Shown: positions 1-5,229 of the stretch, one piece after another | Layout of the letters: each line of letters starts with the position of its first letter | Position numbering within the stretch: position 1 is the stretch's first letter | Source of the DNA: Anaeroplasmataceae bacterium | GTDB taxonomy: Bacteria > Bacillota_I > Bacilli_A > Acholeplasmatales > Anaeroplasmataceae | Length of the DNA stretch: 5,229 bases | Direction of reading: 5' to 3' | NCBI GenBank assembly: GCA_029050385.1 | Contig: JAIDMV010000044.1 | Coordinates: forward strand, 1 to 5,229 | Position numbers and translations under genes: made by a program | The notes under the pieces: model-generated | Told to the model about the DNA's origin: nothing | Databases searched by the model: none | What the model saw: the letters and a program-made list of their open reading frames with translations, nothing else

Positions 1-404
1 ATCTCAAATGTATAACTATAATAGATAAACAGGCTATAAGAAGCAGGTAAGAGTAGCATTTTTGCAAAGATAGAAATCCTTTTAAAAACTACAAAAAGCA
101 AGACTAAGCCAAATAGTAAAAATAGATACCATAACTGATATACACAAATCAAAACCACTGTACTTAAAAAAAATAGGATAGCTAGAGGATAAAGTACTTC
201 TTTACCTAAAGGAGCCTTATTATTTCTTAAATCCTTTTCATAATCTAAAATATCATCTAGCACTCTTATCAAATAGAAAAATGGTAAAAAAGCATAAAGT
301 GTTTCTGTAAAGAAAGGTACTTTAAATAAGGTACTGGCTAAACAAACAGTATATAATAGTATGATTTCAAAGAACAAAACAATATATCGTTTAAAGAATA
401 CCAT
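1..404 (-). CDS. UbiA-like membrane prenyltransferase, 5' part only
   Basis: An open frame runs from ATG at 404-402 to the window edge, giving 134 codons of the N-terminal part; the stop lies outside. The product is very hydrophobic, with candidate membrane segments near residues 8-26, 36-46, 68-86 and 88-105. After the second segment comes RVLDDILDYEKD (residues 47-58), which fits the Asp-rich DDxxDxxxD motif by which UbiA-superfamily enzymes bind Mg2+ and the prenyl diphosphate. Known members transfer polyprenyl groups to quinone precursors, haem, or phospho-sugars such as PRPP. The acceptor here is unknown, and the second Asp-rich motif is outside the window. The start overlaps the upstream stop by one base (TAATG), and AAAGGAG at 414-420 is a good Shine-Dalgarno, so the gene is the third member of the operon and likely translationally coupled. 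Seen: motif, hydrophobicity, overlap. Inferred: the enzyme class, since only about half the protein is visible. Confidence 0.72.
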   Translation of the reverse strand, partial: MVFFKRYIVLFFEIILLYTVCLASTLFKVPFFTETLYAFLPFFYLIRVLDDILDYEKDLRNNKAPLGKEVLYPLAILFFLSTVVLICVYQLWYLFLLFGLVLLFVVFKRISIFAKMLLLPASYSLFIYYSYTFE

Positions 405-1474
405 TACCACCATCTCCTTTTATAGATGAACGCCTTTAGCATAACTTTAGAATAAGAAATATTAGCATACTGGCACAGTTTTTTTAGTTCTAGTTTTGAT
501 TGCTTTTTATCATGTTTATATTTTAGTGCTTTTACTACATCTTCCCTTGCCATTTGACCACTACGAACAAGATAACTGTATTCTGGCATAAGATGACTTC
601 TTCTAGCAATTTGATCCTTTAAATAAAGAGCTCCATGATGAATCAAACAATCAAAATGCTCTTCTTCACTTTCTACTTTCCAAGAGGTATTTTCTTCTAA
701 CGTTTGAATGATTTTATCTTTATCATAGGGATGATATAAAAAGAAAGAAACAAATTCTCTAAAGCCTTTTTCTAAACCTTCCTTTAAAAGATTTTCTTTT
801 ATCATCTTTGCCAAAGTAGGATGAACAAGTTTTTCTATTTTTTCTAAAATCGTAAATACAAGCTCATTCATAGGTTTTGGGTTTTCCTTTAAGCCTTCTT
901 CTATAAAAGGCTTAAATACATCATCAACATCACTCGCATAATTGCGAAACATTTGAGCAGGACTTCTCCCATGTATCCCAATTGCCGCATCCACTTTTGT
1001 TGCATAATTGAGCATTACGGCATAGCCTAAAAAAGAACATGCAATACAAGGAGATAGATATTTTTCTACCATAATTTTATACATTTCCTTTAATAGGTTC
1101 ATATCACAGGTGACATATTCATGAGGTACTCCTAGTTCCTTTACTAGATTGTCGATCTTATTCTTTGCTTCAATAGATAAAAAACCATTATCTAAGGTAT
1201 ATGTGATGACCTTAAGTTTATATTTATGTACCAATTGATAAAGCACATAGGTGGAATCCTTGCCTCCACTAAAACCTAAAGCAACATCATAGGTATGCAT
1301 ATGATTCTTTATTTTATTTTGAAATAGTGTATCTAAATAGCTTTGATTTTTTAAAACAGGAAAAAGATTATCATAGGAGTTACAAAAGTTACAAACTCCT
1401 CTTTCATCAAAATGAATATGCTTAATTGTCTTATCATTGACACAACGTGTGCAAGTTTGATTATTTATTCTCAT
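404..1474 (-). CDS. N-acetyl sugar amidotransferase-like PP-loop ATPase (WbpG/PseA-type)
   Basis: The protein has 356 residues counted from ATG 1474. An N-terminal zinc ribbon (CTRC at 8-11, CNFC at 28-31, with the intervening IHFDERGVC typical of the family) is followed by the PP-loop SGGKDS at 69-74, which binds ATP and forms an acyl-adenylate. A second Cys pair, PCIAC (C143, C146), lies in the ATPase domain. The C-terminal stretch with FDCLIHH and YLVRSGQMARED matches the family's usual ending. Relatives in O-antigen and flagellin-glycan loci convert an N-acetyl sugar to an acetamidino sugar using ammonia from a partner glutaminase; no partner is visible here. The frame stays open 18 codons further up to ATG 1528, but that start would overlap the upstream gene by 68 bp. 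ATG 1474 puts the ribbon at the usual distance from the N-terminus and leaves a 14-bp overlap. Its Shine-Dalgarno (GGGGTG at 1483-1488) is modest, consistent with coupling. The family is fairly secure; the substrate is unknown. Confidence 0.83.
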   Translation of the reverse strand: MRINNQTCTRCVNDKTIKHIHFDERGVCNFCNSYDNLFPVLKNQSYLDTLFQNKIKNHMHTYDVALGFSGGKDSTYVLYQLVHKYKLKVITYTLDNGFLSIEAKNKIDNLVKELGVPHEYVTCDMNLLKEMYKIMVEKYLSPCIACSFLGYAVMLNYATKVDAAIGIHGRSPAQMFRNYASDVDDVFKPFIEEGLKENPKPMNELVFTILEKIEKLVHPTLAKMIKENLLKEGLEKGFREFVSFFLYHPYDKDKIIQTLEENTSWKVESEEEHFDCLIHHGALYLKDQIARRSHLMPEYSYLVRSGQMAREDVVKALKYKHDKKQSKLELKKLCQYANISYSKVMLKAFIYKRRWW

Positions 1475-2903
1475 AGCGTAGCACCCCATATTTCTTTTGA
1501 CGAATGATTCCATTTTTAAATATACCATCTAGTACTTTTGTTCGGTCATTTTGAAAATGATATAAAACTTCTTTATAGCCTTTTTCTACCATCATTTTAT
1601 AGGATTTATCTATTAATAGCTTTAATATATTTTTATTTTGATATTCTGGTAAAATAGCAGTTGTTTTACAAACGTAAAACCTCTTTTCTAAATCCTCATA
1701 ACAAAAATTAAAGGCAATGGGTTGACCATCCTCATAGATTAATAAAATATCTGGTTGAACCAATTCTATATTTTTCAAATATATATTCTTAAAACATTCA
1801 AAAGAAATTGGTTCATAAAAATCTGCCTTTTGAAAAGCAGTGCTCGCGATAAAATATAGTTCTTCTAAATGGTTATAGCAATCTTTGCCATGATATACCT
1901 GATATTGTATCTTTTCAGAAACTTTAGCCTTCTTACAACGATTCCATACACGTTCATGAATAGGAGCTAAGGTTGAACTATAGGTTGCATGTAGAGAAAA
2001 TCCTGACTGAATAAAAGCATCTAATATTTCTTCATTTCCCATACAATCCGGGTATAGTTTAAAATCAAAAGAATCTAATGCAATACGATAAGAATACCAT
2101 GTGTTTCCATTAAAAGGACCATAAACTAAACTACACCTATTCTTTAGCTTATTTAAAACCTCTTTAAAATCTACAACATTTCCTATTTTCAAAAAGCCAA
2201 AATAAGATAAGCCATTATCTTTATGAATTAAAGTTAAATTAGAATCCTTATAGCTGATTATCTCATAAGGCTGATTTAAAAGCATTTGCTCTTTTAACTC
2301 TATTTCTTCCATTAAAGAGGGAAGATCTTCTAAGCCTACTATAAAATAATCATAAGTATTTGCTTTAAAGTAACCATATTTTGCATAACAAAAAAATACT
2401 CTTTGATGGTCTAAAATCACCTCATAATCCTTAGGTGAATCACCAACATAAACCACCTTTCCTTGGGAAGATAATTCATTTAATATATCCTCTTTTTTCC
2501 CATCTTCAATTGTATAACCTTTTTTTATATATTTTGAGAGATGAGATATTTCTAAAAAAGTATCTAAATAGGCTTTAGGACAGCCTGATAAAATATAGAG
2601 ATCATATTTATTGTTTAATTGCTCAAATATCTCAAAAATGTGATTTGAACACATTGTTGGGTTTTCTTTAATATATTCTATTGAGTATGCTAATGCAAGC
2701 ATCGTTAATTCATCTGCATTCTCATATCCACCAAATATAATATTTCTTACATCTGATAATTCAATCCCTAAAACAGATAGTATTTGATCTTCTGTTAAAG
2801 GTTTCAGATGAAATTGATTTTGTAATTTATGATAGGCATATAAATAAGATTCTTCTGTTTTCCAAAGAGTACCATCTAAATCAAAAACAAGTCTTTTTAT
2901 CAT
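1461..2903 (-). CDS. HAD-family phosphatase fused to GNAT-type acyltransferase
   Basis: The protein has 480 residues and is the first gene of the operon. Residues 1-200 form a HAD hydrolase with a helical cap: motif I DLDGT with nucleophile D8 and acid D10, motif II Ser106 in LYILSG, motif III Lys136/137, and motif IV GDSPKD (154-159). All catalytic positions are present, so phosphatase activity is expected. Residues of about 215-480 resemble standalone acetyltransferases: GPFNGNTWYSYR near 262-273 and a GF...YSS segment near 303-311. A C-terminal GNAT fold follows, with ILLIYEDGQPIAF then TTAILPEYQNKNILKLLID, where the acyl-CoA pyrophosphate loop (Q/RxxGxG/A) is present only in a degenerate form. 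The start is supported by AAAGGAG at 2911-2917, 7 nt upstream. The stop lies inside the next gene. This HAD resembles phosphoglycolate-phosphatase types more than the FkbH type (DLDNTLWGG), so it is not a simple FkbH homologue. The sugar or acyl substrate cannot be assigned. Confidence 0.82.
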   Translation of the reverse strand: MIKRLVFDLDGTLWKTEESYLYAYHKLQNQFHLKPLTEDQILSVLGIELSDVRNIIFGGYENADELTMLALAYSIEYIKENPTMCSNHIFEIFEQLNNKYDLYILSGCPKAYLDTFLEISHLSKYIKKGYTIEDGKKEDILNELSSQGKVVYVGDSPKDYEVILDHQRVFFCYAKYGYFKANTYDYFIVGLEDLPSLMEEIELKEQMLLNQPYEIISYKDSNLTLIHKDNGLSYFGFLKIGNVVDFKEVLNKLKNRCSLVYGPFNGNTWYSYRIALDSFDFKLYPDCMGNEEILDAFIQSGFSLHATYSSTLAPIHERVWNRCKKAKVSEKIQYQVYHGKDCYNHLEELYFIASTAFQKADFYEPISFECFKNIYLKNIELVQPDILLIYEDGQPIAFNFCYEDLEKRFYVCKTTAILPEYQNKNILKLLIDKSYKMMVEKGYKEVLYHFQNDRTKVLDGIFKNGIIRQKKYGVLRYENK

Positions 2904-2948
2904 ATATGTACTCCTTTCAACAATTCTCTACATTATTCTTTATCTTCT

Positions 2949-2976
2949 ATTATACAAGAAAATAGAAAATTGTCTA
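2949..2976 (-). promoter_or_regulatory. Sigma-A-like promoter of the HAD-GNAT operon
   Basis: On the minus strand, TAGACA (2971-2976) serves as -35 and a perfect TATAAT (2949-2954) as -10, with a 16-nt spacer. The start of transcription would be near 2942, leaving an untranslated leader of about 40 nt with a good Shine-Dalgarno. No other convincing promoter serves the three genes to the left. It is divergent from the SPFH promoter, with about 50 bp between the two -35 elements. Confidence 0.7.
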
Positions 2977-3029
2977 TAAGCCCCTCAAATATTATTCATA
3001 AAAAAATGATGAATTTCATACGATTTTTA

Positions 3030-3058
3030 TTGAAATTATTTTTAAAATATGGTATAGT
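3030..3058 (+). promoter_or_regulatory. Extended -10 sigma-A promoter of the riboswitch-SPFH unit
   Basis: TTGAAA at 3030-3035 is four of six or better against the -35 consensus, the spacer is exactly 17 nt, and TATAGT at 3053-3058 is a good -10. TGG directly before the -10 makes it an extended -10 promoter. Transcription would begin near 3063-3066, right at the base of the predicted P1 helix, which is the expected arrangement for a riboswitch leader. Confidence 0.82.
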
Positions 3059-3061
3059 ATA

Positions 3062-3168
3062 AGTGTAACAGGGAGTAGAAAGATATCTACTAAGATATAG
3101 TTAAAATCGTCAGGACGAATTTTTCCGGTTTTAACAATCATACAATGATTTTTCAAGACTGTTGTGCT
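3062..3168 (+). ncRNA. yybP-ykoY manganese riboswitch aptamer
   Basis: The leader matches the yybP-ykoY class, which senses Mn2+. P1 pairs 3062-3071 with 3159-3168 (10 pairs including three G-U; the AACAG/CTGTT core is perfect). The 5' conserved loop GGGAGTAG (3071-3078) and the 3' conserved loop CAAGAC (3154-3159) are in the right places; these two loops form the Mn2+/Mg2+ site in solved structures of the class. A small hairpin ATATC/GATAT (3083-3087 with 3094-3098) makes one leg. The arm GTTAAAA/TTTTAAC (3100-3106 with 3129-3135) carries the conserved CGTCA (3108-3112) and CCGG (3125-3128) elements. A third hairpin, AATCAT-ACA-ATGATT, spans 3136-3150. This assignment is from memory of the consensus, not a covariance search, but loops, order and spacing all agree. 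Confidence 0.86.
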
Positions 3169-3197
3169 AACAATATGCGCGATAGTCTTTTCTTTTT
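3155..3197 (+). terminator. Riboswitch-controlled intrinsic terminator
   Basis: Bases 3155-3167 pair with 3177-3189 to give a continuous 13-pair stem (10 Watson-Crick, three G-U) with a 9-nt loop. A U-rich run (3188-3197, interrupted by one C) overlaps the stem's last bases and follows it. The 5' arm contains the aptamer's AAGAC loop and the whole P1 3' core, so terminator and folded aptamer cannot coexist. Mn2+ stabilising P1 would therefore permit readthrough, giving an ON switch, as in most studied members of the class. Confidence 0.8.
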
Positions 3198-3211
3198 CAA
3201 CCGACTATCGC
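3179..3211 (+). other. Second hairpin competing with the terminator arm
   Basis: GCGATAGTC (3179-3187) and GACTATCGC (3203-3211) form a perfect 9-pair stem with a 15-nt pyrimidine-rich loop. The 5' arm is the 3' arm of the terminator, so the two structures exclude each other. No U-run follows, so this is not a terminator itself. It forms only once polymerase has passed the U-tract and may hold readthrough RNA open. It ends 9 nt before the AGGAGG of the SPFH gene and leaves it free. Confidence 0.6.
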
Positions 3212-3234
3212 AAAGAATATAGGAGGAAGAAAGA

Positions 3235-4230
3235 ATGATTATTTTAATTGTTAGTATTGTTTTATCATTGATTCTTGTAGGAGGAATCCTTGGTACTGTT
3301 TATGTCCTACAACAAAAAAAGAAAAAGAAAAATAATAAGCTTTACTTCTTAAGCTTCTTAGGCTTAGCTGGTATGTTTGTCCTATTATTTGGATTATTCA
3401 CTAAAGTTGAAGCAAATCAAGTAGGTATAGTTTATGACGAACTAAAGGGTGGTATTCAAGATGAAACCTATGGTGAAGGTGTTCATTCAAAATCAATATT
3501 TGAGCATATCACTCAAATCTCTACTGCAAACCGTAGTGCTAGTGTAACAACTACAGGTCAAACTAATGATGGACAATATGCAACCTTCAATCTGTCTTTA
3601 ATCTATAAGATTGAAAAAGAGAATGCAGGTAAGTTTTATCGCATTACAAATAACACAGATATTCCTGCAGAAGCTCTAAATACTCTTGTAAAGGCTTGTT
3701 TGCAAAGCTCCACAATCAAATACGATATATTTGAGCTATTATCTACAGGTTTAGAAACAGCACGTATTGATTTTAAAGAAGATTTAACAAAAACTCTATT
3801 GGATACCTATCACATCACTTTAGTGAATGTTAGCTTTGATGAAATTGATGGTGGCACTGAGGTTGAGGCAATTCTTTCTCAAAAAGCTGAGGCTGAACAA
3901 AAGATTAAAGTGGCTGAACTAGAAGCATCAGCAAGCCTAATCACAGCTGAGAATCAAGCAACAATTGAAAAAACTTTAGCTGATGCTACTGCTTACTCTA
4001 TCCGCATTGAAGGTGAAGCTAATGGTGAAGCTGCAAATGCATACATCAATAAAGTTCAAGCTTTAATTGATGATTTATACAAAAGCACTTCAGGTACAAT
4101 GACCTATAAGGAATGTACAGATATTGTATTATCTATCATCTTCTATGACACTTGGGATGGCAAGTTACCTGAGGTTTTAACAAGTGATTCTCTATCCTCA
4201 ATGATAGGTGGATTAATTTCAGCAAAATAA
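3235..4230 (+). CDS. SPFH (band 7/prohibitin-like) membrane protein
   Basis: The protein has 331 residues. Two hydrophobic segments (about 2-25 and 36-55) flank a short loop with five consecutive lysines (28-32). An SPFH domain follows from about residue 57, beginning VEANQVGIVYDELKGG. An Ala/Glu/Lys-rich helix predicted as coiled coil spans about 210-270 (KAEAEQKIKVAELEASAS and on), and the tail carries YDTWDGKLPEV, which is common in prohibitin-type SPFH proteins. Such proteins build large ring or cage assemblies that organise membranes or hold proteases such as FtsH; the specific role here is unknown. By the positive-inside rule the lysine loop is cytoplasmic, which would put the SPFH domain outside the membrane, as in HflK/HflC. 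The start has AGGAGG at 3221-3226, 8 nt upstream. The gene is alone in its transcript, behind a Mn2+ riboswitch and before a terminator, so it is likely induced when Mn2+ is high. Confidence 0.88.
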   Translation: MIILIVSIVLSLILVGGILGTVYVLQQKKKKKNNKLYFLSFLGLAGMFVLLFGLFTKVEANQVGIVYDELKGGIQDETYGEGVHSKSIFEHITQISTANRSASVTTTGQTNDGQYATFNLSLIYKIEKENAGKFYRITNNTDIPAEALNTLVKACLQSSTIKYDIFELLSTGLETARIDFKEDLTKTLLDTYHITLVNVSFDEIDGGTEVEAILSQKAEAEQKIKVAELEASASLITAENQATIEKTLADATAYSIRIEGEANGEAANAYINKVQALIDDLYKSTSGTMTYKECTDIVLSIIFYDTWDGKLPEVLTSDSLSSMIGGLISAK

Positions 4231-4242
4231 TGAAGAAGTAAA

Positions 4243-4280
4243 AAAATGACTAGCACTTAAAATGCTAGTCATTTTATTTT
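4243..4280. terminator. Bidirectional terminator between SPFH and Nudix genes
   Basis: TGACTAGCA (4247-4255) pairs perfectly with TGCTAGTCA (4263-4271) around a 7-nt loop, extended by four A-U pairs (4243-4246 with 4272-4275). Reading rightwards the stem is followed by TTTTATTTT, and reading leftwards by a run of seven T. It therefore serves both convergent genes. The Nudix stop codon (4274-4276) lies inside the structure's edge. Confidence 0.9.
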
Positions 4281-4723
4281 AATATGCTTACTTTTTCTCC
4301 GTTAACATATGTTCTAAATTGTTCAGATAAATCATCGTTTTCAAAAACTTGAATCATATCAACAAAATTAGAGGCAAGAGTATAATTAAATAAATCTTTT
4401 CTATCTATCCAAAAGTTCTCTCCTTCTCTTGTAGAGATAAGATTTCCTTTATATTGGTTCGTCTTAAACAGGAAACAAATATAGCGTATCCCATCTGAAA
4501 ACCATTGTTTTAGACCACAAATTTTTAAATCCGTAATATCTAGGCCAGTTTCTTCTTTAATTTCTCTTATTGTAGAATCCACAATAGATTCGCCTTGTTC
4601 GACATGACCTCCAGGAAATGCCAATCCAGGCCAATTTGGATTTGCTCTGTTTTGAACTAATACTTGATTATCATGATATATCATACACATATTACTTAAA
4701 ATAACTTTTTCTGGATTATGCAT
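4274..4723 (-). CDS. Nudix hydrolase (MutT/8-oxo-dGTP diphosphatase-like)
   Basis: The protein has 149 residues, normal for a single-domain Nudix enzyme. The Nudix box (Gx5Ex7REUxEExGU) is complete at residues 39-61: G39, E45, R53, E54, E57, E58, G60. These residues bind the metal ions that hydrolyse a nucleoside diphosphate bond (X-PP to X-P plus P). The N-terminal beta strands (MCMIYHDNQVLVQNR) and the WPGLAFPGGHVE lead-in match the subgroup usually annotated as 8-oxo-dGTP diphosphatase, which cleans oxidised nucleotides from the pool. Substrates in this superfamily cannot be fixed from the box alone. AGGAGG (4731-4736) sits 7 nt before ATG 4723, an excellent start. The gene is monocistronic, converges on the SPFH gene and shares its terminator. 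No functional link to neighbours is evident, although oxidative nucleotide damage and Mn2+ homeostasis are both stress-related. Confidence 0.87.
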   Translation of the reverse strand: MHNPEKVILSNMCMIYHDNQVLVQNRANPNWPGLAFPGGHVEQGESIVDSTIREIKEETGLDITDLKICGLKQWFSDGIRYICFLFKTNQYKGNLISTREGENFWIDRKDLFNYTLASNFVDMIQVFENDDLSEQFRTYVNGEKVSILK

Positions 4724-4744
4724 AATTTATCCTCCTATGATAAA

Positions 4745-4773
4745 AATATATCACATTTTAAATCCTTTTACTA
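4745..4773 (-). promoter_or_regulatory. Possible promoter of the Nudix gene
   Basis: On the minus strand, TATATT (4745-4750) is a fair -10. The sequence 17 nt further up, TAGTAA (4768-4773), is a poor -35. It is the best candidate in the 65 bp between the Nudix start and the decayed gene upstream. Readthrough from the right is an alternative. Confidence 0.3.
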
Positions 4774-4788
4774 GACTTTCTTTTTATA

Positions 4789-5016
4789 CTACTTCTGACT
4801 TGAATTCGGTTTTTCTGGCATTGTCAGTACTAGTATTTTTTTCAAAAGCAATGGTTTCATATATCTATCTATAAAAGACTTGCGATCTTTATGTCCAAAG
4901 TGAACCATTATTTCTTTTAAGGATTTTAGTTCGATGCAGTAGTCAATGATATTTTCAAATAAATCAACTTGTGGGGATGTGTGGCTTGGACGATAAAAAC
5001 AAACTATGAATCCACC
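4789..5016 (-). pseudogene. C-terminal remnant of a RecG-like/AlbA_2 ATP-binding regulator
   Basis: Read on the minus strand, 75 codons are open from just after a stop (5017-5019) to TAG at 4789-4791, with no plausible start. The translation begins GGFIVCFYRP, then TSPQVD, then a winged-helix-like LKEIMVHFGHKDRKSF with DRYMKPLL, and ends MPEKPNSSQK. This order (GGF...FYRP, a TPQV-like linker, HFGxKDRxxFRxxYxxPLL, TxPDKPxSSxQKY) is characteristic of the C-terminal end of the large AlbA_2/Schlafen-like 'RecG-like' ATP-binding proteins and some Fic-associated regulators. The intact proteins run to several hundred residues, so the ATPase and DNA-binding parts are gone. The TAG may itself be premature: five more in-frame codons (YKKKV) follow before the next stop. 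Family recognition is from remembered motifs; loss of function is clear from the missing 5' part. Confidence 0.68.
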
Positions 5017-5078
5017 TTATATTTTTTGAATTTCTTACATTGGCCATCACATACTTCGGGTTCCATCCTTAAATTCAT
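5004..5078 (-). CDS. 24-codon ORF with CxxxC motif, probably a truncated gene start
   Basis: ATG 5078 is preceded by GGGAG (5086-5090) at a 7-nt distance, a better start signal than chance would give. The frame runs 24 codons to TAG at 5004-5006. The peptide carries EVCDGQCKKFKKYKV (Cys10 and Cys14) near its end, resembling the opening of small zinc-ribbon proteins that go on with further Cys pairs; those are absent here. The 3' end overlaps the remnant ORF at 4789-5016 by 13 bp in another frame, so the join near 5010 may be a deletion junction linking the front of one gene to the back of another. It begins 18 bp after the stop of the gene at 5097. It could also be a genuine micropeptide; expression is unknown. 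Confidence 0.35.
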   Translation of the reverse strand: MNLRMEPEVCDGQCKKFKKYKVDS

Positions 5079-5096
5079 AAAGCATCTCCCAAGTAT

Positions 5097-5229
5097 TTAC
5101 TTAATTATTTCTAAAACATAATTATTCTGATTTTCTTTACTCATTGGTTTAATTGTAAATCCTTTTTTTAGATATTTATTTTTAAACGTTTCCTTTTCGT
5201 TTTGAATTTGTGTAAAAGGTCCATGAATA
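5097..5229 (-). CDS. C-terminal end of an unidentified gene
   Basis: The last 43 codons of a minus-strand frame enter from the right edge and stop with TAA at 5097-5099. The peptide starts IHGPFTQIQNEKETF, then KNKYLKKGFTIKP, and ends NYVLEIIK. It is hydrophilic and Lys/Asn-rich with no membrane segment. The alternation of a GPF turn, a charged helix and a GFTIKP strand looks like the end of a small alpha/beta domain, but I do not recognise the family. Codon use is like the neighbours, and the lack of internal stops over this short length is only weak support. No terminator hairpin is visible after the stop, so it could be cotranscribed with the short ORF at 5004-5078. Confidence 0.45.
   Translation of the reverse strand, partial: IHGPFTQIQNEKETFKNKYLKKGFTIKPMSKENQNNYVLEIIK

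Noticed and set aside
1475..1528. An 18-codon N-terminal extension of the amidotransferase-like gene starting at ATG 1528
   Set aside because: It would overlap the HAD-GNAT gene by 68 bp, has no good ribosome binding site, and pushes the zinc ribbon further from the N-terminus than is usual for the family.
1461..2903. FkbH-type HAD-GNAT protein of polyketide starter loading
   Set aside because: Motif I is DLDGTLW rather than the FkbH DLDNTLWGG, a helical cap follows it, and no acyl carrier protein is nearby.
3179..3211. The perfect 9-pair hairpin as the main leader terminator
   Set aside because: It is followed by CAAAGAATATAGGAGG rather than a T-run. The overlapping 3155-3189 stem, with a T-rich tract, is the true terminator candidate.
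3318..3338. A-rich tract in the SPFH gene as a programmed frameshift or slippage site
   Set aside because: The frame is intact, it encodes a sensible lysine-rich loop between two membrane segments, and no alternative downstream frame is open.
4741..5229. CRISPR array, tRNA or transposon end in the ORF-poor right part
   Set aside because: No direct repeats with spacers, no cloverleaf and no terminal inverted repeats could be seen. The stretch is explained better by gene remnants on the minus strand.

Overview
The window is AT-rich and has strong AGGAGG-type ribosome binding sites, sigma-A-like promoters and U-tract terminators. This suggests a low-GC Bacillota (Firmicutes) chromosome. The style fits gut Erysipelotrichia or Clostridia, but that placement is inference from composition and gene style only.

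Left half (1-2976, minus strand): a compact three-gene operon read right to left from a promoter at 2949-2976. It encodes (i) a 480-residue fusion of a HAD-type phosphatase and a GNAT-type acyltransferase, (ii) a 356-residue zinc-ribbon/PP-loop ATP-pyrophosphatase resembling the N-acetyl sugar amidotransferases of surface-polysaccharide loci, and (iii) a UbiA-like integral membrane prenyltransferase cut off by the window edge. The genes overlap by 14 bp and 1 bp, so they are probably translationally coupled and serve one pathway. Phosphatase, acyl transfer, ATP-dependent amidation and prenyl transfer together suggest synthesis of a modified sugar, lipid or cell-surface product. The product cannot be named from sequence.

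Centre (3030-4280, plus strand): a strong extended -10 promoter drives a roughly 170-nt structured leader and then an SPFH (band 7/prohibitin-like) membrane protein. I read the leader as a yybP-ykoY manganese riboswitch because it has the GGGAGTAG and CAAGAC loops, P1 pairing and a CGTCA...CCGG arm. The 3' strand of P1 is also the 5' arm of an intrinsic terminator, which predicts a transcriptional ON switch. An SPFH gene alone behind a Mn2+ riboswitch is the most interesting feature of the window. A bidirectional hairpin terminator separates this unit from the next.

Right end (4274-5229, minus strand): a Nudix hydrolase (MutT-like), preceded by decayed or truncated sequence. This includes the C-terminal remnant of a RecG-like/AlbA_2 ATP-binding regulator, a 24-codon ORF with a CxxxC motif that looks like the cut-off N-terminus of a small zinc-binding protein, and the last 43 codons of an unidentified gene entering from the right. 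This stretch looks like a deletion or recombination scar.
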